From positions 1-46,178 of the forward strand of contig NZ_FQUX01000015.1 of the NCBI RefSeq assembly GCF_900129275.1: a stretch of 46,178 nucleotides of DNA, written 5' to 3'. The position numbers and the translations under genes were made by a program. The stretch is from Arenibacter palladensis (lineage in GTDB: Bacteria > Bacteroidota > Bacteroidia > Flavobacteriales > Flavobacteriaceae). The notes under the pieces are model-generated. The model saw only the letters and a program-made list of their open reading frames with translations, did no database searches and was not told the origin of the DNA. Below, one piece after another: positions 8,654-17,723 of the stretch; the first letter of the stretch is position 1, and each line of letters starts with the position of its first letter.

Positions 8654-10123
8654 TTATTTCGATTTCCCAAACCTGAATACCTCTGAAGGGGTTCTGGCCC
8701 TTTCCAAAATACTTTCCATTTCAGCAACCACCTCTGGAAAATCGGAGGCCACATTATTGGCCTCTCCTGTGTCCTGGGACAAATCATATAGCTCTATCCG
8801 GGCATCCGGATTCTGTAGAACATTGTACTTCACCGCCTTCCAGTCCCCCATTCTAACTGCTTGCCTCCCCCCTTTTTCGTGAAACTCCCAATACAAATAC
8901 TTGTGTTCCTTTTGTTCCGTGGAATTACCTAGCAAGGTGGGCAATAGGGAAATCCCATCCAAACCTGGGGTCTCCTTTACCCCCGCAATTTCCGCCAAAG
9001 TGGGAAAGACATCCCAAAATGCCGAAACGTGGCCCGTAACGGTTCCCGGTTTAATCTTATTGGGCCATTTAACCATCATAGGGACACGAATACCACCTTC
9101 GTACAAATCCCTTTTATATCCCTTTAACATACCATTGCTATCAAAATAATCCGGATCTGCCCCACCCTCTAAATGTGGACCATTATCCGACGTAAAAATT
9201 ATGATAGTATTGTCCGCTATTCCCAAATCGTTTACCTTCTGAACAATTTCACCTACCTGTTCGTCCAAGATACTCACCATGGCCGCAAAGGCAGCATGAC
9301 TTTCTGTTTGGGAACCATACCCCCCTATTTTATACTTAGGGCCTTCATCTATTCCCTTATATACTTTTTCTGGCCAATACTTTCCTCTAAATCTGTTCAG
9401 CACCTCCTCTGGGGCCACCAACTCTGCATGTGGAATTATCGATGGTACATAAGCAAAAAATGGTCTATCCTTATTCTCCTCTATAAACTGTAATGTCTTT
9501 TCATGAATAAGACTAGGAGCATAAATACCTTTTTTGGTACCGGAATTCTGTGGTAGCACTATAGAGTCTTGATTGGACCACAAATGATAGGGATAATAAT
9601 TATGCCCTATCGTTTGACAATTGTATCCATAAAAAGTATCAAATCCTTGGTTATTGGGATCACCTTCCGACCCTGGATAGCCCAACCCCCATTTTCCAAA
9701 AGCACCGGTGCTATAACCAGCTTTCTTTAAAACTTCCGCAATGGTAAGGGTGCTATCGGGAATAGGAAATTGACCTTCGGGCTTAATGCCATAATTCCCC
9801 CTAACCACCGTATGCCCAGTATGCATACCAGTCATAAGCGCCGATCTGGACGGAGCACAAACAGTACTCCCGGAGTAATGCTGAGTAAAAAGCATTCCCT
9901 GGGCGGCCAATTTATCAATATGGGGAGTTTGAAATTTTTTTTGACCATAAACACTCAGATCCCCATACCCCAAATCATCGGCAAGAATATAAATAATATT
10001 TGGCGGGCCAATTGTTTTTGAAACTTGCGCAGAACCTACAACAGAAGATTTCTTTTCCATTTTACATGAAGTGAATCCCATTGCAGCAATTATCATCAAT
10101 CCAAAAACAACTTTAAAATCCAT
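8654..10123 (-). CDS. Lipoprotein sulfatase (type I, formylglycine-dependent)
   Basis: Hydrolyses a sulfate ester, probably on a carbohydrate, from the periplasm or cell surface. I take the ATG at 10123 as start rather than 10147, because it gives a clean lipoprotein signal with lipobox GFTSC (C20); the protein is then 489 residues. Sulfatase features: YILADDLGYGD with the metal-binding aspartates, then the CAPSR motif whose Cys (C89) is converted to formylglycine, followed by ALMTGMHTGHT. Further on, GKWGLG and FTSDNGPH give other active-site residues. The C-terminal part has the usual small subdomain. The substrate cannot be read from sequence. It follows an unknown gene on the same strand with a 95-base gap. 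Confidence 0.9.
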   Translation of the reverse strand: MDFKVVFGLMIIAAMGFTSCKMEKKSSVVGSAQVSKTIGPPNIIYILADDLGYGDLSVYGQKKFQTPHIDKLAAQGMLFTQHYSGSTVCAPSRSALMTGMHTGHTVVRGNYGIKPEGQFPIPDSTLTIAEVLKKAGYSTGAFGKWGLGYPGSEGDPNNQGFDTFYGYNCQTIGHNYYPYHLWSNQDSIVLPQNSGTKKGIYAPSLIHEKTLQFIEENKDRPFFAYVPSIIPHAELVAPEEVLNRFRGKYWPEKVYKGIDEGPKYKIGGYGSQTESHAAFAAMVSILDEQVGEIVQKVNDLGIADNTIIIFTSDNGPHLEGGADPDYFDSNGMLKGYKRDLYEGGIRVPMMVKWPNKIKPGTVTGHVSAFWDVFPTLAEIAGVKETPGLDGISLLPTLLGNSTEQKEHKYLYWEFHEKGGRQAVRMGDWKAVKYNVLQNPDARIELYDLSQDTGEANNVASDFPEVVAEMESILERARTPSEVFRFGKSK

Positions 10124-10218
10124 TACCCATTTATTTATGATAAACATACGGAGAATTATAATAAGTCACGCTTGGAAATATTAAAAACCAATAAACACAA
10201 TCCCCATTGACATCATCT

Positions 10219-10896
10219 TCAGTTTGTAGCCGTTAGTTCAGCTTCAAAAGGAACGGTAAATTTAAGATCATGAAACCAATACACCGAGGAAATCACCTCT
10301 ATGACCATGGATTTATCTCCTAGCGACTCCCTATTATACTGCCAAATTATATCCTTTGCATCCGGAAAAGCTTGGCCTTCCAATTGTTCCGAAAACAACC
10401 TATTCAATAAAGTGTTCTTAGGCATACCCGCGACTAAAAGTCTAATGATCGATGCCTCAAAATCGGACTTAAACACAGACATATCTTCCTTTTTGGCAGC
10501 TTCCAACTCCAGTTTAAATCTTAGGGCCTCCGGCTGGGGAAATTTGCCATTAAAGGCTTGAAACAATAATTGTCCTGCATTAAAAAATTGTTCGTGCAAT
10601 GATAAATCCGCATACTCCTCCCACATTTTTTCATGAAGCATTTCATGTGATAGATTGGCAATCTGACTGCTACTCAAATTATCTTTGAACAAATACTTTA
10701 AAACAATTTCCGCTGCTTCCGAGGGCTCAAAATCTGTTAAGGACAACATACACATTTCCTTTAATTCTGAAGACGGAATAGTGGCCGTATCCCCAAATTC
10801 CATAATCTCCAAAAGTTCCACATAATTGTCATTATCCCAGGAATTGGGCAATTCACGAATGGTTTCAAACTTTTTTAGTTCAATTCTGTATTTCAT
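10219..10896 (-). CDS. Protein of unknown function, 225 residues
   Basis: I do not recognise a family. The protein is soluble-looking: no signal peptide, no membrane segment, rich in Glu, Leu and Phe, with a mainly helical appearance. The first part contains IPSSELKEMCMLSLTDF and the middle has paired helices around residues 70-150 (SHEMLHEKMWEEYADLSL). The end is more beta-like (VISSVYWFHDLKF). It begins with a normal ATG and ends 95 bases before the sulfatase start on the same strand, so the two could be co-transcribed, but nothing else links their functions. A role as a stress or regulatory accessory protein would be guesswork. Confidence 0.7.
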   Translation of the reverse strand: MKYRIELKKFETIRELPNSWDNDNYVELLEIMEFGDTATIPSSELKEMCMLSLTDFEPSEAAEIVLKYLFKDNLSSSQIANLSHEMLHEKMWEEYADLSLHEQFFNAGQLLFQAFNGKFPQPEALRFKLELEAAKKEDMSVFKSDFEASIIRLLVAGMPKNTLLNRLFSEQLEGQAFPDAKDIIWQYNRESLGDKSMVIEVISSVYWFHDLKFTVPFEAELTATN

Positions 10897-11079
10897 AATT
10901 ATGGATTTTATTATTGCCGGTGCAACCCAAGTTACGCAAATAGAGGATTATGTTGTTAAATTTAATCCCTTGAATTTACCATCTACAATATAATTCCAGT
11001 TCAAAATAAAAATCAGTGAAATTTAAAGTAAATTTACCACTATCACATACTTAAGAAACACCAATAAATAGTAGTCCTT

Positions 11080-12312
11080 TTGAAATTTTATATCCTCATT
11101 TTAATCAGTCTTATCAATTGCCCCAACCTCTTTGCACAGAAACAAAATACCAAAATAGTGTTTGTTATTGTTGATGGTATCTCTGCAGACGTATTGGAAA
11201 AATTGGAAACACCCCAGCTCGATGCCATAGCTATAAAAGGTGGTTATACCCGTGCCTATGTTGGAGGTGAAAAAAATGGCTATTCAGAAACTCCTACCAT
11301 TTCCGCAGTTGGATACAACAGTCTTTTGACCGGTACCTGGGCCAACAAACACAATGTATGGGGCAATAGTATAAAAGATCCCAATTACAACTATTGGACA
11401 GTTTTCAGATATGCCAAAGAAAATAGGCCGGAATTGAAAACAGCTATTTTCTCAACGTGGTTGGACAATAGGACAAAATTAGTTGGGGAGGGTCTTCCCC
11501 AAACCAATTTCCTAAAATTAAATTATCATTTTGACGGCCTTGAGTTAGATACCGTAAATTTTCCACATGACGAAGACCGACTTTACATTCATAAAATAGA
11601 CGAATTGGTAGTAGATGAAGCCTCCAAGTATATAAAGGATGAAAGTCCGGACCTTTCATGGGTGTACCTTGAATATACCGATGACATGGGACATCGATAT
11701 GGAGATAGCGAGGAATTTCATAATGCCATTGCCATAATGGATAAACAAATTGGACGCATATACAAAGCAATGGAGTTCAGAAGAAAAGTACATGGCGAGA
11801 ATTGGCAGATATTCATCACTACAGATCATGGCAGGGACATGGAAACTGGCAAAGGACACGGAGGGCAATCAGACCGGGAACGCCTAACTTGGATCGTAAC
11901 CGATGCCGATGACCTAAATGACTATTTTATGAGCGAAACCCCAGGTATAGTGGATATCTTACCAGCAATGCTCAGAAGTTTGGAAATCTCCCCTGAGCGC
12001 AACAGGGTGTTTGAAATTGATGGGGTTCCCATTACCGGACCGCTTTCCGTGAGTGATTTAAAGGCAAATATTCAAGGCCAAAATTTATTCCTTAACTGGA
12101 AAACTTACAATAAGGATAAAAAGCTCAAAATTTACCTAAGTACGGAGAATGGTTTTAAAAATGGAATTTATGACCATTACATACTGATCAAAAAAGTAAA
12201 GGGGAACAGTAATAGCACCAAAATAGATGTAAGCAAATATCCTTCCCGTTTTTATAAAATTGTGATAGAAGGAAAGCACAATTCTTCCAATACTTGGTTG
12301 GTATCTCAATAA
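11080..12312 (+). CDS. Alkaline-phosphatase-superfamily hydrolase (phosphodiesterase/pyrophosphatase type)
   Basis: Exported metal-dependent hydrolase of the nucleotide pyrophosphatase/phosphodiesterase branch. The 410-residue protein opens with a Sec signal peptide (hydrophobic LILISLI, end near LFAQ). Metal and active-site motifs are in order: VIVDGIS (Asp), SETPTISAVGYNSLLTG with the presumed nucleophile Thr, YTDDMGHRYG (Asp and His), TTDHGRD (Asp and His) and GHGGQSD (His). A beta-rich tail of about 90 residues (from GPLSVSDL) resembles a fibronectin-III-like appendage. The only usable start in this frame is TTG at 11080: a stop at 11065 precedes it and there is no ATG before the signal peptide. 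The frame after the stop stays open for about 50 more codons; see findings. Substrate unknown. Confidence 0.85.
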   Translation: MKFYILILISLINCPNLFAQKQNTKIVFVIVDGISADVLEKLETPQLDAIAIKGGYTRAYVGGEKNGYSETPTISAVGYNSLLTGTWANKHNVWGNSIKDPNYNYWTVFRYAKENRPELKTAIFSTWLDNRTKLVGEGLPQTNFLKLNYHFDGLELDTVNFPHDEDRLYIHKIDELVVDEASKYIKDESPDLSWVYLEYTDDMGHRYGDSEEFHNAIAIMDKQIGRIYKAMEFRRKVHGENWQIFITTDHGRDMETGKGHGGQSDRERLTWIVTDADDLNDYFMSETPGIVDILPAMLRSLEISPERNRVFEIDGVPITGPLSVSDLKANIQGQNLFLNWKTYNKDKKLKIYLSTENGFKNGIYDHYILIKKVKGNSNSTKIDVSKYPSRFYKIVIEGKHNSSNTWLVSQ

Positions 12313-12645
12313 ATTCGTCGCTTGTACCGTGTTCAATTGGACCATCACTGGAATGATGGCGAAAACTTTGGAGCATCCAATTTCTTTAAAACCGATTGTG
12401 CAGAAAATCCTACCATTTATACATTTCCAGATTATACAATAGTTTATACTCCCTATCTTTATTAAAAATTAAAACGATATGCTAGCCGAAGCTTCATATT
12501 AAATAATTTTTAAATTAAACTGGATCACACATCCAGAACTTAGACTGTTTTTTTTTAGAATAATTATATAACCTATTGAAATAATTATATAACATTTTGC
12601 TTCCCCTATTTTCGACATTTGTATAACACCCAAAAATCAATTATC
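12313..12645. other. Gap after the phosphodiesterase, with open downstream frame
   Basis: The same frame as the upstream hydrolase stays open from 12313 to about 12465 and reads like protein (WNDGENFGAS, then YTFPDY). No start codon lies in a good position, so it may be a former C-terminal extension. Beyond 12470 the DNA is AT-rich and contains the 14-bp direct repeat listed separately. Confidence 0.4.
12559..12593. repeat. 14-bp direct repeat, 21-bp period
   Basis: AATAATTATATAAC occurs at 12559-12572 and again at 12580-12593, exactly two helical turns apart. It lies 53 bases upstream of a small membrane-protein gene, so it could be a regulator binding site. In such AT-rich DNA chance is possible. 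Confidence 0.45.
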
Positions 12646-12819
12646 ATGTCACAGATCATAAGCATTATACTCGTATTAAATCTTTGTTTTGCAGGGGGCA
12701 CCATTTTCGTAATCCTTCATGGAATGTATATTTCGAAAAAAACACGGGCACTGGATATGGATTCCATTCAGAATTTGGAAAAGAGAAATATTAGCGATGG
12801 CTCAAAAAGTCAATTTTAA
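12646..12819 (+). CDS. Small single-pass membrane protein of unknown function
   Basis: A 57-residue protein starting at the ATG at 12646; an upstream in-frame TTG at 12619 would add 9 polar residues before it and is less likely. Residues 4-26 form a single hydrophobic segment (ISIILVLNLCFAGGTIFVIL), followed by a basic and then polar tail (YISKKTRALDMDSIQNLEKR). This layout suggests an inner-membrane protein with its tail in the cytoplasm. I recognise no family. It stands alone on the plus strand between two larger genes. It could be a chance frame, but the hydrophobic segment followed by Lys-Lys is typical of real small membrane proteins. Confidence 0.45.
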   Translation: MSQIISIILVLNLCFAGGTIFVILHGMYISKKTRALDMDSIQNLEKRNISDGSKSQF

Positions 12820-13304
12820 ACTTATACAGCTAAAAACTCTAAGCCTTCATACATAGGATATACTTTGGGGGCACCCAAATGAAAATCCGAAGTTTAAATA
12901 CAGGCATATTTCCATCCTAAACACCCTGTTATCCCAATATGCCTTCAGGCCTAGGAATACCGATTTGGAACACGGGGTAATATTTGTTTATTTTAAATTA
13001 TACATAACTTCCAAAATCTATAGTACCCTGCCCATTAGAATCTTTAATGTGTAGTGCCAGCTTATCCATACCATTTTACCAATAATAGCCTTTCTTAGCT
13101 AAACTCAAATTCAAATCCTTCACTCCCATTAATCTGGTTTGCAAAACTTGTACGTACAAGTAAAATCATTATATTTACTAAGTCACATTTTCAATGACCG
13201 TTTGTTGCTATCTTCCAGGTTATGACATTTTGTTGCCTAAAAACAACATCTTAATAATACACTAGGAGATTCCATATAGGTAAATTGAAATAAAATACAC
13301 CAAT
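12820..13304. other. Upstream region of the 13305 operon, with decayed coding traces
   Basis: No intact gene. The minus strand between 12998 and 13165 reads as about 56 protein-like codons interrupted by one stop (TAA at 13076-13078), suggesting the end of a decayed gene. The perfect operator palindrome at 13146-13161 overlaps this remnant and lies 143 bases upstream of the Gfo/Idh/MocA gene. Confidence 0.45.
13146..13161. promoter_or_regulatory. Perfect 16-bp palindrome, candidate GntR/HutC-type operator
   Basis: ACTTGTACGTACAAGT is its own reverse complement. Its core GTACGTAC with flanking symmetric bases resembles operators of the HutC branch of GntR regulators. A GntR/UTRA gene lies at 18704-19414, and related sites precede that gene and the next one, so this is the likely operator of the five-gene operon starting at 13305. 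Confidence 0.65.
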
Positions 13305-14507
13305 ATGAAAATAGCCATGTTAGGATCGGGATTTATTGCTCGATTTTATGCCGAATCCCTACATTCCCAAAGACGAAAAGATCATTTGGTCATGGTCTAT
13401 TCACGCAATGAAGAAAACGCCAAAAGATTTGCAGGGGATTATAACTTGCCGCACTACACGACGTTTATGGAAGAAGCCATAGCACATCCTGATGTTGAAA
13501 TAGTCCTCATATCCCTGCCAAATCATCTTCATGAAATAGCTGTTGGCGTATGTGCCAAATTTAAAAAACATGTAATCTGCACCAAACCCTTAGGGCGTAC
13601 TGCCAAAGAGGCCAAGCGCATGCTGGACCAAGTAGAGAAAGCCGGGATTTTTGGGGGTTATTTGGAAGACCTATGCTACACCCCAAAATTCTTAAAATCT
13701 ATGGCAAGCATTAAGCGTGGTGAAATTGGCAATGTACTTTGGACAAAGTCAAGGGAAGCCCACCCCGGCCCACATAGCGATTGGTTTTGGGATAAGGAAA
13801 AATCCGGCGGTGGTGCCATCATTGATCTGGGATGCCACTGTGTAGAAATTGGCCGCAATTTTATTGGCAAAAACATAAAACCTTTGGAAGTCATGTGTTG
13901 GGCGGACACTCAAGTACATCCAATAGAAGCCGAAGACCATGCCATTGGGCTGGTAAAATATGCCAACGGAGCCATTGGGCAGTTTGAAGTAAGCTGGACT
14001 TTCCGTGGGGGAATGGACCTCAGGGACGAGGTCATGGGCACCGAAGGCACTATTTGGATCAATAGCTTTTTACGTACCGGCTTCGAAATGTTCACCACCG
14101 GAAAAGGGGGCGATGGATATGTTGCAGAAAAAGCTGAATCCAATACAGGCTGGCTATTTCCGGTAGGAGACGAAGCTCATGAACTAGGTTACCCCCATAT
14201 GTTTACCGATATGTTTAATGCCATAGAAGAAAATAGGCAACCTCTTGAAACATTTTATGATGGTTATGTGGTAAATGCCATATTGGACGCCGCCTATAAA
14301 TCTGCCGAAAGTAAATTATGGGAGCCGGTTATATTAGAGGATTGGCGGGGAGATGAACCCGAAGAACATCAAAAAAAATGGAATTCCCATGACGAAGACC
14401 ATTACCTAATAAAAGAGGAAATCTTACCCAACGGAGACACCAAATTGATATTAAGACACAAACAAACAGGCGTGGTTACGCAAAAAGTAACCCATGGCAA
14501 AGAATAA
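13305..14507 (+). CDS. Gfo/Idh/MocA-family oxidoreductase
   Basis: NAD(P)-dependent dehydrogenase or oxidoreductase, most likely acting on a sugar, cyclitol or sugar acid in the cytoplasm. The 400-residue protein has an N-terminal Rossmann fold with GSGFIA at residues 7-12, the family lysine in the ICTKPLG motif (the EKP position, here TKP), and a C-terminal alpha/beta domain starting with GGAIIDLGCHCVEIGR, whose Asp and His are the usual catalytic neighbourhood. There is no signal peptide, unlike many Bacteroidota members that use Tat export. It is the first gene of a plus-strand operon and lies downstream of the palindromic operator. The exact substrate cannot be deduced. Confidence 0.88.
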   Translation: MKIAMLGSGFIARFYAESLHSQRRKDHLVMVYSRNEENAKRFAGDYNLPHYTTFMEEAIAHPDVEIVLISLPNHLHEIAVGVCAKFKKHVICTKPLGRTAKEAKRMLDQVEKAGIFGGYLEDLCYTPKFLKSMASIKRGEIGNVLWTKSREAHPGPHSDWFWDKEKSGGGAIIDLGCHCVEIGRNFIGKNIKPLEVMCWADTQVHPIEAEDHAIGLVKYANGAIGQFEVSWTFRGGMDLRDEVMGTEGTIWINSFLRTGFEMFTTGKGGDGYVAEKAESNTGWLFPVGDEAHELGYPHMFTDMFNAIEENRQPLETFYDGYVVNAILDAAYKSAESKLWEPVILEDWRGDEPEEHQKKWNSHDEDHYLIKEEILPNGDTKLILRHKQTGVVTQKVTHGKE

Positions 14508-14661
14508 GTGCCTATTGGCATAAGTCAACCATAATGAAGCCTATTAACAAAGCAATTACAGCCTTCATAAACGCCTATTTGAATGATACATTGGCAATTT
14601 AAAAATAAGTGACCAACGGTAAATAAGCACCAATAAACAAAAGAGCACCTTAAAACGCACT

Positions 14662-15447
14662 ATGGACTTTAAGAACACCACATACATAATAATGGGCGGT
14701 ACAACAGGGATGGGTCTGGCTGCTGCCATCGCCCTAAAGTCGAAAGGAGCCAACTTAATGGTGGTTGGAAGAAACCCTTCCAATTGTAAAAAAGCGGAAG
14801 AAATCTTAGGTCCGGACAGCATTAGCATGGACGGTGATGCCACCAACCCAAAGACCATTAAAAAGGCTATTCAAAAAACACATGAGACTTTTGGATATAT
14901 TACTGGATTATTTCACGTTGCTGGCGGAAGTGGTCGTAAGTGGGGTGACGGAGCATTGGATCAAATAACATTGGAAGGATGGAACAAAACCATGGAACTT
15001 AACCTGACTTCCCTAATGTTATCCAATCAGGGCATAATAAATTATTTTCTTGAACACAAAACCCCAGGAACCATTTTGAATATGGGATCGGTGTTGGGCT
15101 ACTCCCCTTCCCCAAAATATTTCACCACCCATGCCTACGCTGCAGCCAAATCGGCCATAATAGGTTTTTCCAAATCGATTGCCGCCTATTACGCGACCCA
15201 CAATATAAAAATTAACGTCATTGCTCCCAGTCTGTTTGTTACCCCCATGGCCCAAAGGGCGGTAAAAGATGATAAAATATTAGAATTCCTCAAAACCAAA
15301 CAACCCTTGGACGGAGGGCGGCCAGGGGTTTCCGAGGACATTAATAATGCTGTATTAATGTTCTTACACCCCAATTCCAATTTCATAACCGGACAAGTTT
15401 TGGCCGTAGATGGAGGTTGGAGCATTAGTGAGGGACAATACGGTTAA
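14662..15447 (+). CDS. Short-chain dehydrogenase/reductase (SDR)
   Basis: Classical SDR of 261 residues that oxidises or reduces a hydroxyl/keto group with NAD(P). The N-terminal cofactor motif is GGTTGMG (TGxxxGxG type), followed by VVGRNP. The catalytic serine sits in NMGSVLG and the YxxxK pair in HAYAAAKSA. The C-terminal end has GQVLAVDGGWS, normal for the family. The start ATG at 14662 is 154 bases after the previous gene. The gap is somewhat wide for an operon, but strand, order and the shared upstream operator suggest joint expression. Substrate unknown; the context suggests a sugar or sugar-derived lactone/acid. Confidence 0.9.
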   Translation: MDFKNTTYIIMGGTTGMGLAAAIALKSKGANLMVVGRNPSNCKKAEEILGPDSISMDGDATNPKTIKKAIQKTHETFGYITGLFHVAGGSGRKWGDGALDQITLEGWNKTMELNLTSLMLSNQGIINYFLEHKTPGTILNMGSVLGYSPSPKYFTTHAYAAAKSAIIGFSKSIAAYYATHNIKINVIAPSLFVTPMAQRAVKDDKILEFLKTKQPLDGGRPGVSEDINNAVLMFLHPNSNFITGQVLAVDGGWSISEGQYG

Positions 15448-15496
15448 AAATATAGGAAGGAGTTCAATTAAAGAATACAAAAGCGTAATTTAAACT

Positions 15497-16279
15497 ATGA
15501 GCGTAACAAAAAAATATCTAGCAAAGGGAACTGAAATCATATCCATTGTGGCAGAACAGGAATCGAATATACAAGAAGTAGCCCAAATTTTTGCCCAGTC
15601 CATACTGAGCGGACGCATGGTACACCTTTTTGGATCTGGCCACAGCCGTATGATGGTGGAAGAAATGTGGCCCAGATACGGGTCCTTTCCTGGATTCAAC
15701 CCCATTGTGGAACTTTCATTGTCCTTTCACAATTTGGTAGTCGGGGCCAACGGGCAACGTCAAGCCATGTTTCTTGAGAATGTATCCGGATTGGCAGCTA
15801 GAATTCTAAGGAATTTTGATACTAGTCCACAAGATACGGCCTTGGTAATATCTTCCAGTGGTTGCAATGTAGTGCCAATAGAAATGGCAGAAGAATTTCA
15901 AAAAAGAAATATAAAAGTGGTCGCCTTGGTAAGCAAGCTTCATCTGGAAGGAAGTACTTCTAAAAAATCGGATGGTAAAAAATTAACTGATTTTGCCGAT
16001 TTTGTACTGGATACTGGGGCGCCGTTGGGTGATGCCATGATCTATTTGGACGGCTTGGATTCTCCAGTGGCGCCAGGCTCCACCTTGGGCGGGGTACTAC
16101 TTATAAATTGCATAAAAGCCGAGTTGGCCAAAATCTTGCATGAGAATGGCAAATCCCCAAAAGTATTGAGCAGTGGCAAAATCGTAGGAGAAAAACGAGC
16201 GGTAGATCTTTTCGAATCCGCCTATGATGAACATGCCCACCTGATGGCCAAATTATATCAAAATGTAGGGAATAAATAG
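15497..16279 (+). CDS. SIS-domain protein (sugar isomerase family)
   Basis: A 260-residue phosphosugar-binding SIS-domain protein of the uncharacterised COG4821-like group. The hallmark regions are FGSGHSRMM near residues 45-53 and VISSSGCNVVP, which form the phosphosugar pocket. The region around GAPLGDAMIYLDG and APGSTLGGVLL lines the active site in relatives. Members isomerise or sense phosphorylated sugars or amino sugars, so this gene argues that a phosphosugar occurs in the pathway, although no kinase is encoded nearby. It starts 49 bases after the SDR. The exact reaction is unknown. Confidence 0.85.
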   Translation: MSVTKKYLAKGTEIISIVAEQESNIQEVAQIFAQSILSGRMVHLFGSGHSRMMVEEMWPRYGSFPGFNPIVELSLSFHNLVVGANGQRQAMFLENVSGLAARILRNFDTSPQDTALVISSSGCNVVPIEMAEEFQKRNIKVVALVSKLHLEGSTSKKSDGKKLTDFADFVLDTGAPLGDAMIYLDGLDSPVAPGSTLGGVLLINCIKAELAKILHENGKSPKVLSSGKIVGEKRAVDLFESAYDEHAHLMAKLYQNVGNK

Positions 16280-16358
16280 GATGAAAACTGATGTTACAAT
16301 ACCTATATCCGAAATTTGCCCTAAGATTCCCAATTTTGGAATTTAACTATTTTTCAAC

Positions 16359-17720
16359 ATGAACTTTTCTACTGTAATTACTAAATCGTTTCAAACAGAC
16401 ATCCTCATTATCGGGAGTGGCAGCGCAGGTTCCACGGCAGCAATTGCAGCTTCAGATGGAAGGCACAAAGTTACCATAGTGGAGCGGTATGGTTTTCCGG
16501 GTGGTACCTCAACCCAGATGCTGGATACGTTTTACGGTTTTTTCACCCCGTCGGATTCTCCAAAAAAAATTGTAGGTGGTATTCCCGATAGAATCGTTAA
16601 CGCCTTAAACCATTCCGGTGATATTTTTCTAAGGCCAAATACCTATGGTGCCGGCACAGGCGTTAATTACAATCCTGAAAAGCTAAAACTTGTTTGGGAC
16701 AGTCTTTTACAGGAAAGTGGAGTTCAAATTTTGTATCATTCCACACTTGTTGGAGTGGAAAAAGTGGGGGAAACATCAACTTGTATATTTTTTAATAAGG
16801 GCTATGGTTTTTATTCCATAATAGCTAAAAGAGTAATAGATGCATCGGGTGATGCGGACTATTGTCATTGGGCAGGCATTAAATATGAGCGAGCTGGCGA
16901 GAAGGAAGCAGCCCAGAGCATGACCACTACCTTCCGCATGGCCAACGTAGAACAGCAGGAATATGAAGCTGCAGGAGGAAAAAAAATGTTGAAAGAGAAG
17001 ATGGCTGAAGCCTATGAAAAAGGAACTTATGGTCTACCAAGAAAAGAAGGCTCTGCACATGAAATGTGTCAGCCCAAATGTATTTCCACCGTGGCGGTAA
17101 AAGTGGTGGATTTAGACCCTTTGGATGTGGAGGGAATTACAAAGGCGGAAATAGAAGGTCGCCGACAATCCTTTATTTTTGAAGATTTTTTTAGAGCAGA
17201 AGTACCTGGATATCAAAATGCCAAGATAATAGGGCTCTCCCATCAAATTGGAGTGCGGGAGACGAGCAGGGTATATGGCGAATATCGCCTTACAAAAGAA
17301 GATTGTATGAACGCCATGACCTTCGAGGACCAAATTTTTCTGTGTGGCGCCCCAATAGAAGACCATCGCAAATCGGACAAGGGAGATTCGGAAACTTTTT
17401 GGCAATATGTCCCGAAAGGAGGAGCTTACGGGGTTCCCTATGGCACAATTGTACCCAAAGAAAGCCAAAATACTTGGGTGATAGGACGATGCTTCTCCGC
17501 AACTCACGATGCACATGCTTCCTGCCGATCCATGGCTCAGACCATGAGTATGGGGCAGGCTGCAGGTCTGGCAGCCAAGATCTCTTTGGACACAGATCAA
17601 AATGCAAAAAATATCGATTTCAACAAACTACAAAATGCTTTATTCGCAGTTGGTGCAATTTTAGAGATGCCCCAGAAAATAGCAGATACATCCAGGAACG
17701 GATGGGAAAATAATAAATAA
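16359..17720 (+). CDS. FAD-dependent oxidoreductase
   Basis: Flavoprotein of the FAD_oxidored type, 453 residues. The N-terminal dinucleotide-binding motif GSGSAGS begins at G19, followed by IVERYGFPGGTST, the family's signature region near the flavin. The middle includes RVIDASGDADYCHWAG, and the C-terminal part has IGRCFSATHDAHASCRSMA and MGQAAGLAA, typical of the second flavin-contacting segment. There is no signal peptide, so it is probably cytoplasmic. The electron acceptor and substrate are not evident. It lies 79 bases after the SIS gene and only 3 bases before the phosphotriesterase-family gene, so those two are tightly coupled. Confidence 0.87.
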   Translation: MNFSTVITKSFQTDILIIGSGSAGSTAAIAASDGRHKVTIVERYGFPGGTSTQMLDTFYGFFTPSDSPKKIVGGIPDRIVNALNHSGDIFLRPNTYGAGTGVNYNPEKLKLVWDSLLQESGVQILYHSTLVGVEKVGETSTCIFFNKGYGFYSIIAKRVIDASGDADYCHWAGIKYERAGEKEAAQSMTTTFRMANVEQQEYEAAGGKKMLKEKMAEAYEKGTYGLPRKEGSAHEMCQPKCISTVAVKVVDLDPLDVEGITKAEIEGRRQSFIFEDFFRAEVPGYQNAKIIGLSHQIGVRETSRVYGEYRLTKEDCMNAMTFEDQIFLCGAPIEDHRKSDKGDSETFWQYVPKGGAYGVPYGTIVPKESQNTWVIGRCFSATHDAHASCRSMAQTMSMGQAAGLAAKISLDTDQNAKNIDFNKLQNALFAVGAILEMPQKIADTSRNGWENNK

Positions 17721-17723
17721 GAT

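Noticed and set aside
17112..17713. Long frames on both strands over the FAD oxidoreductase
   Set aside because: Shadows of a gene whose own frame has clear flavin motifs to its end.
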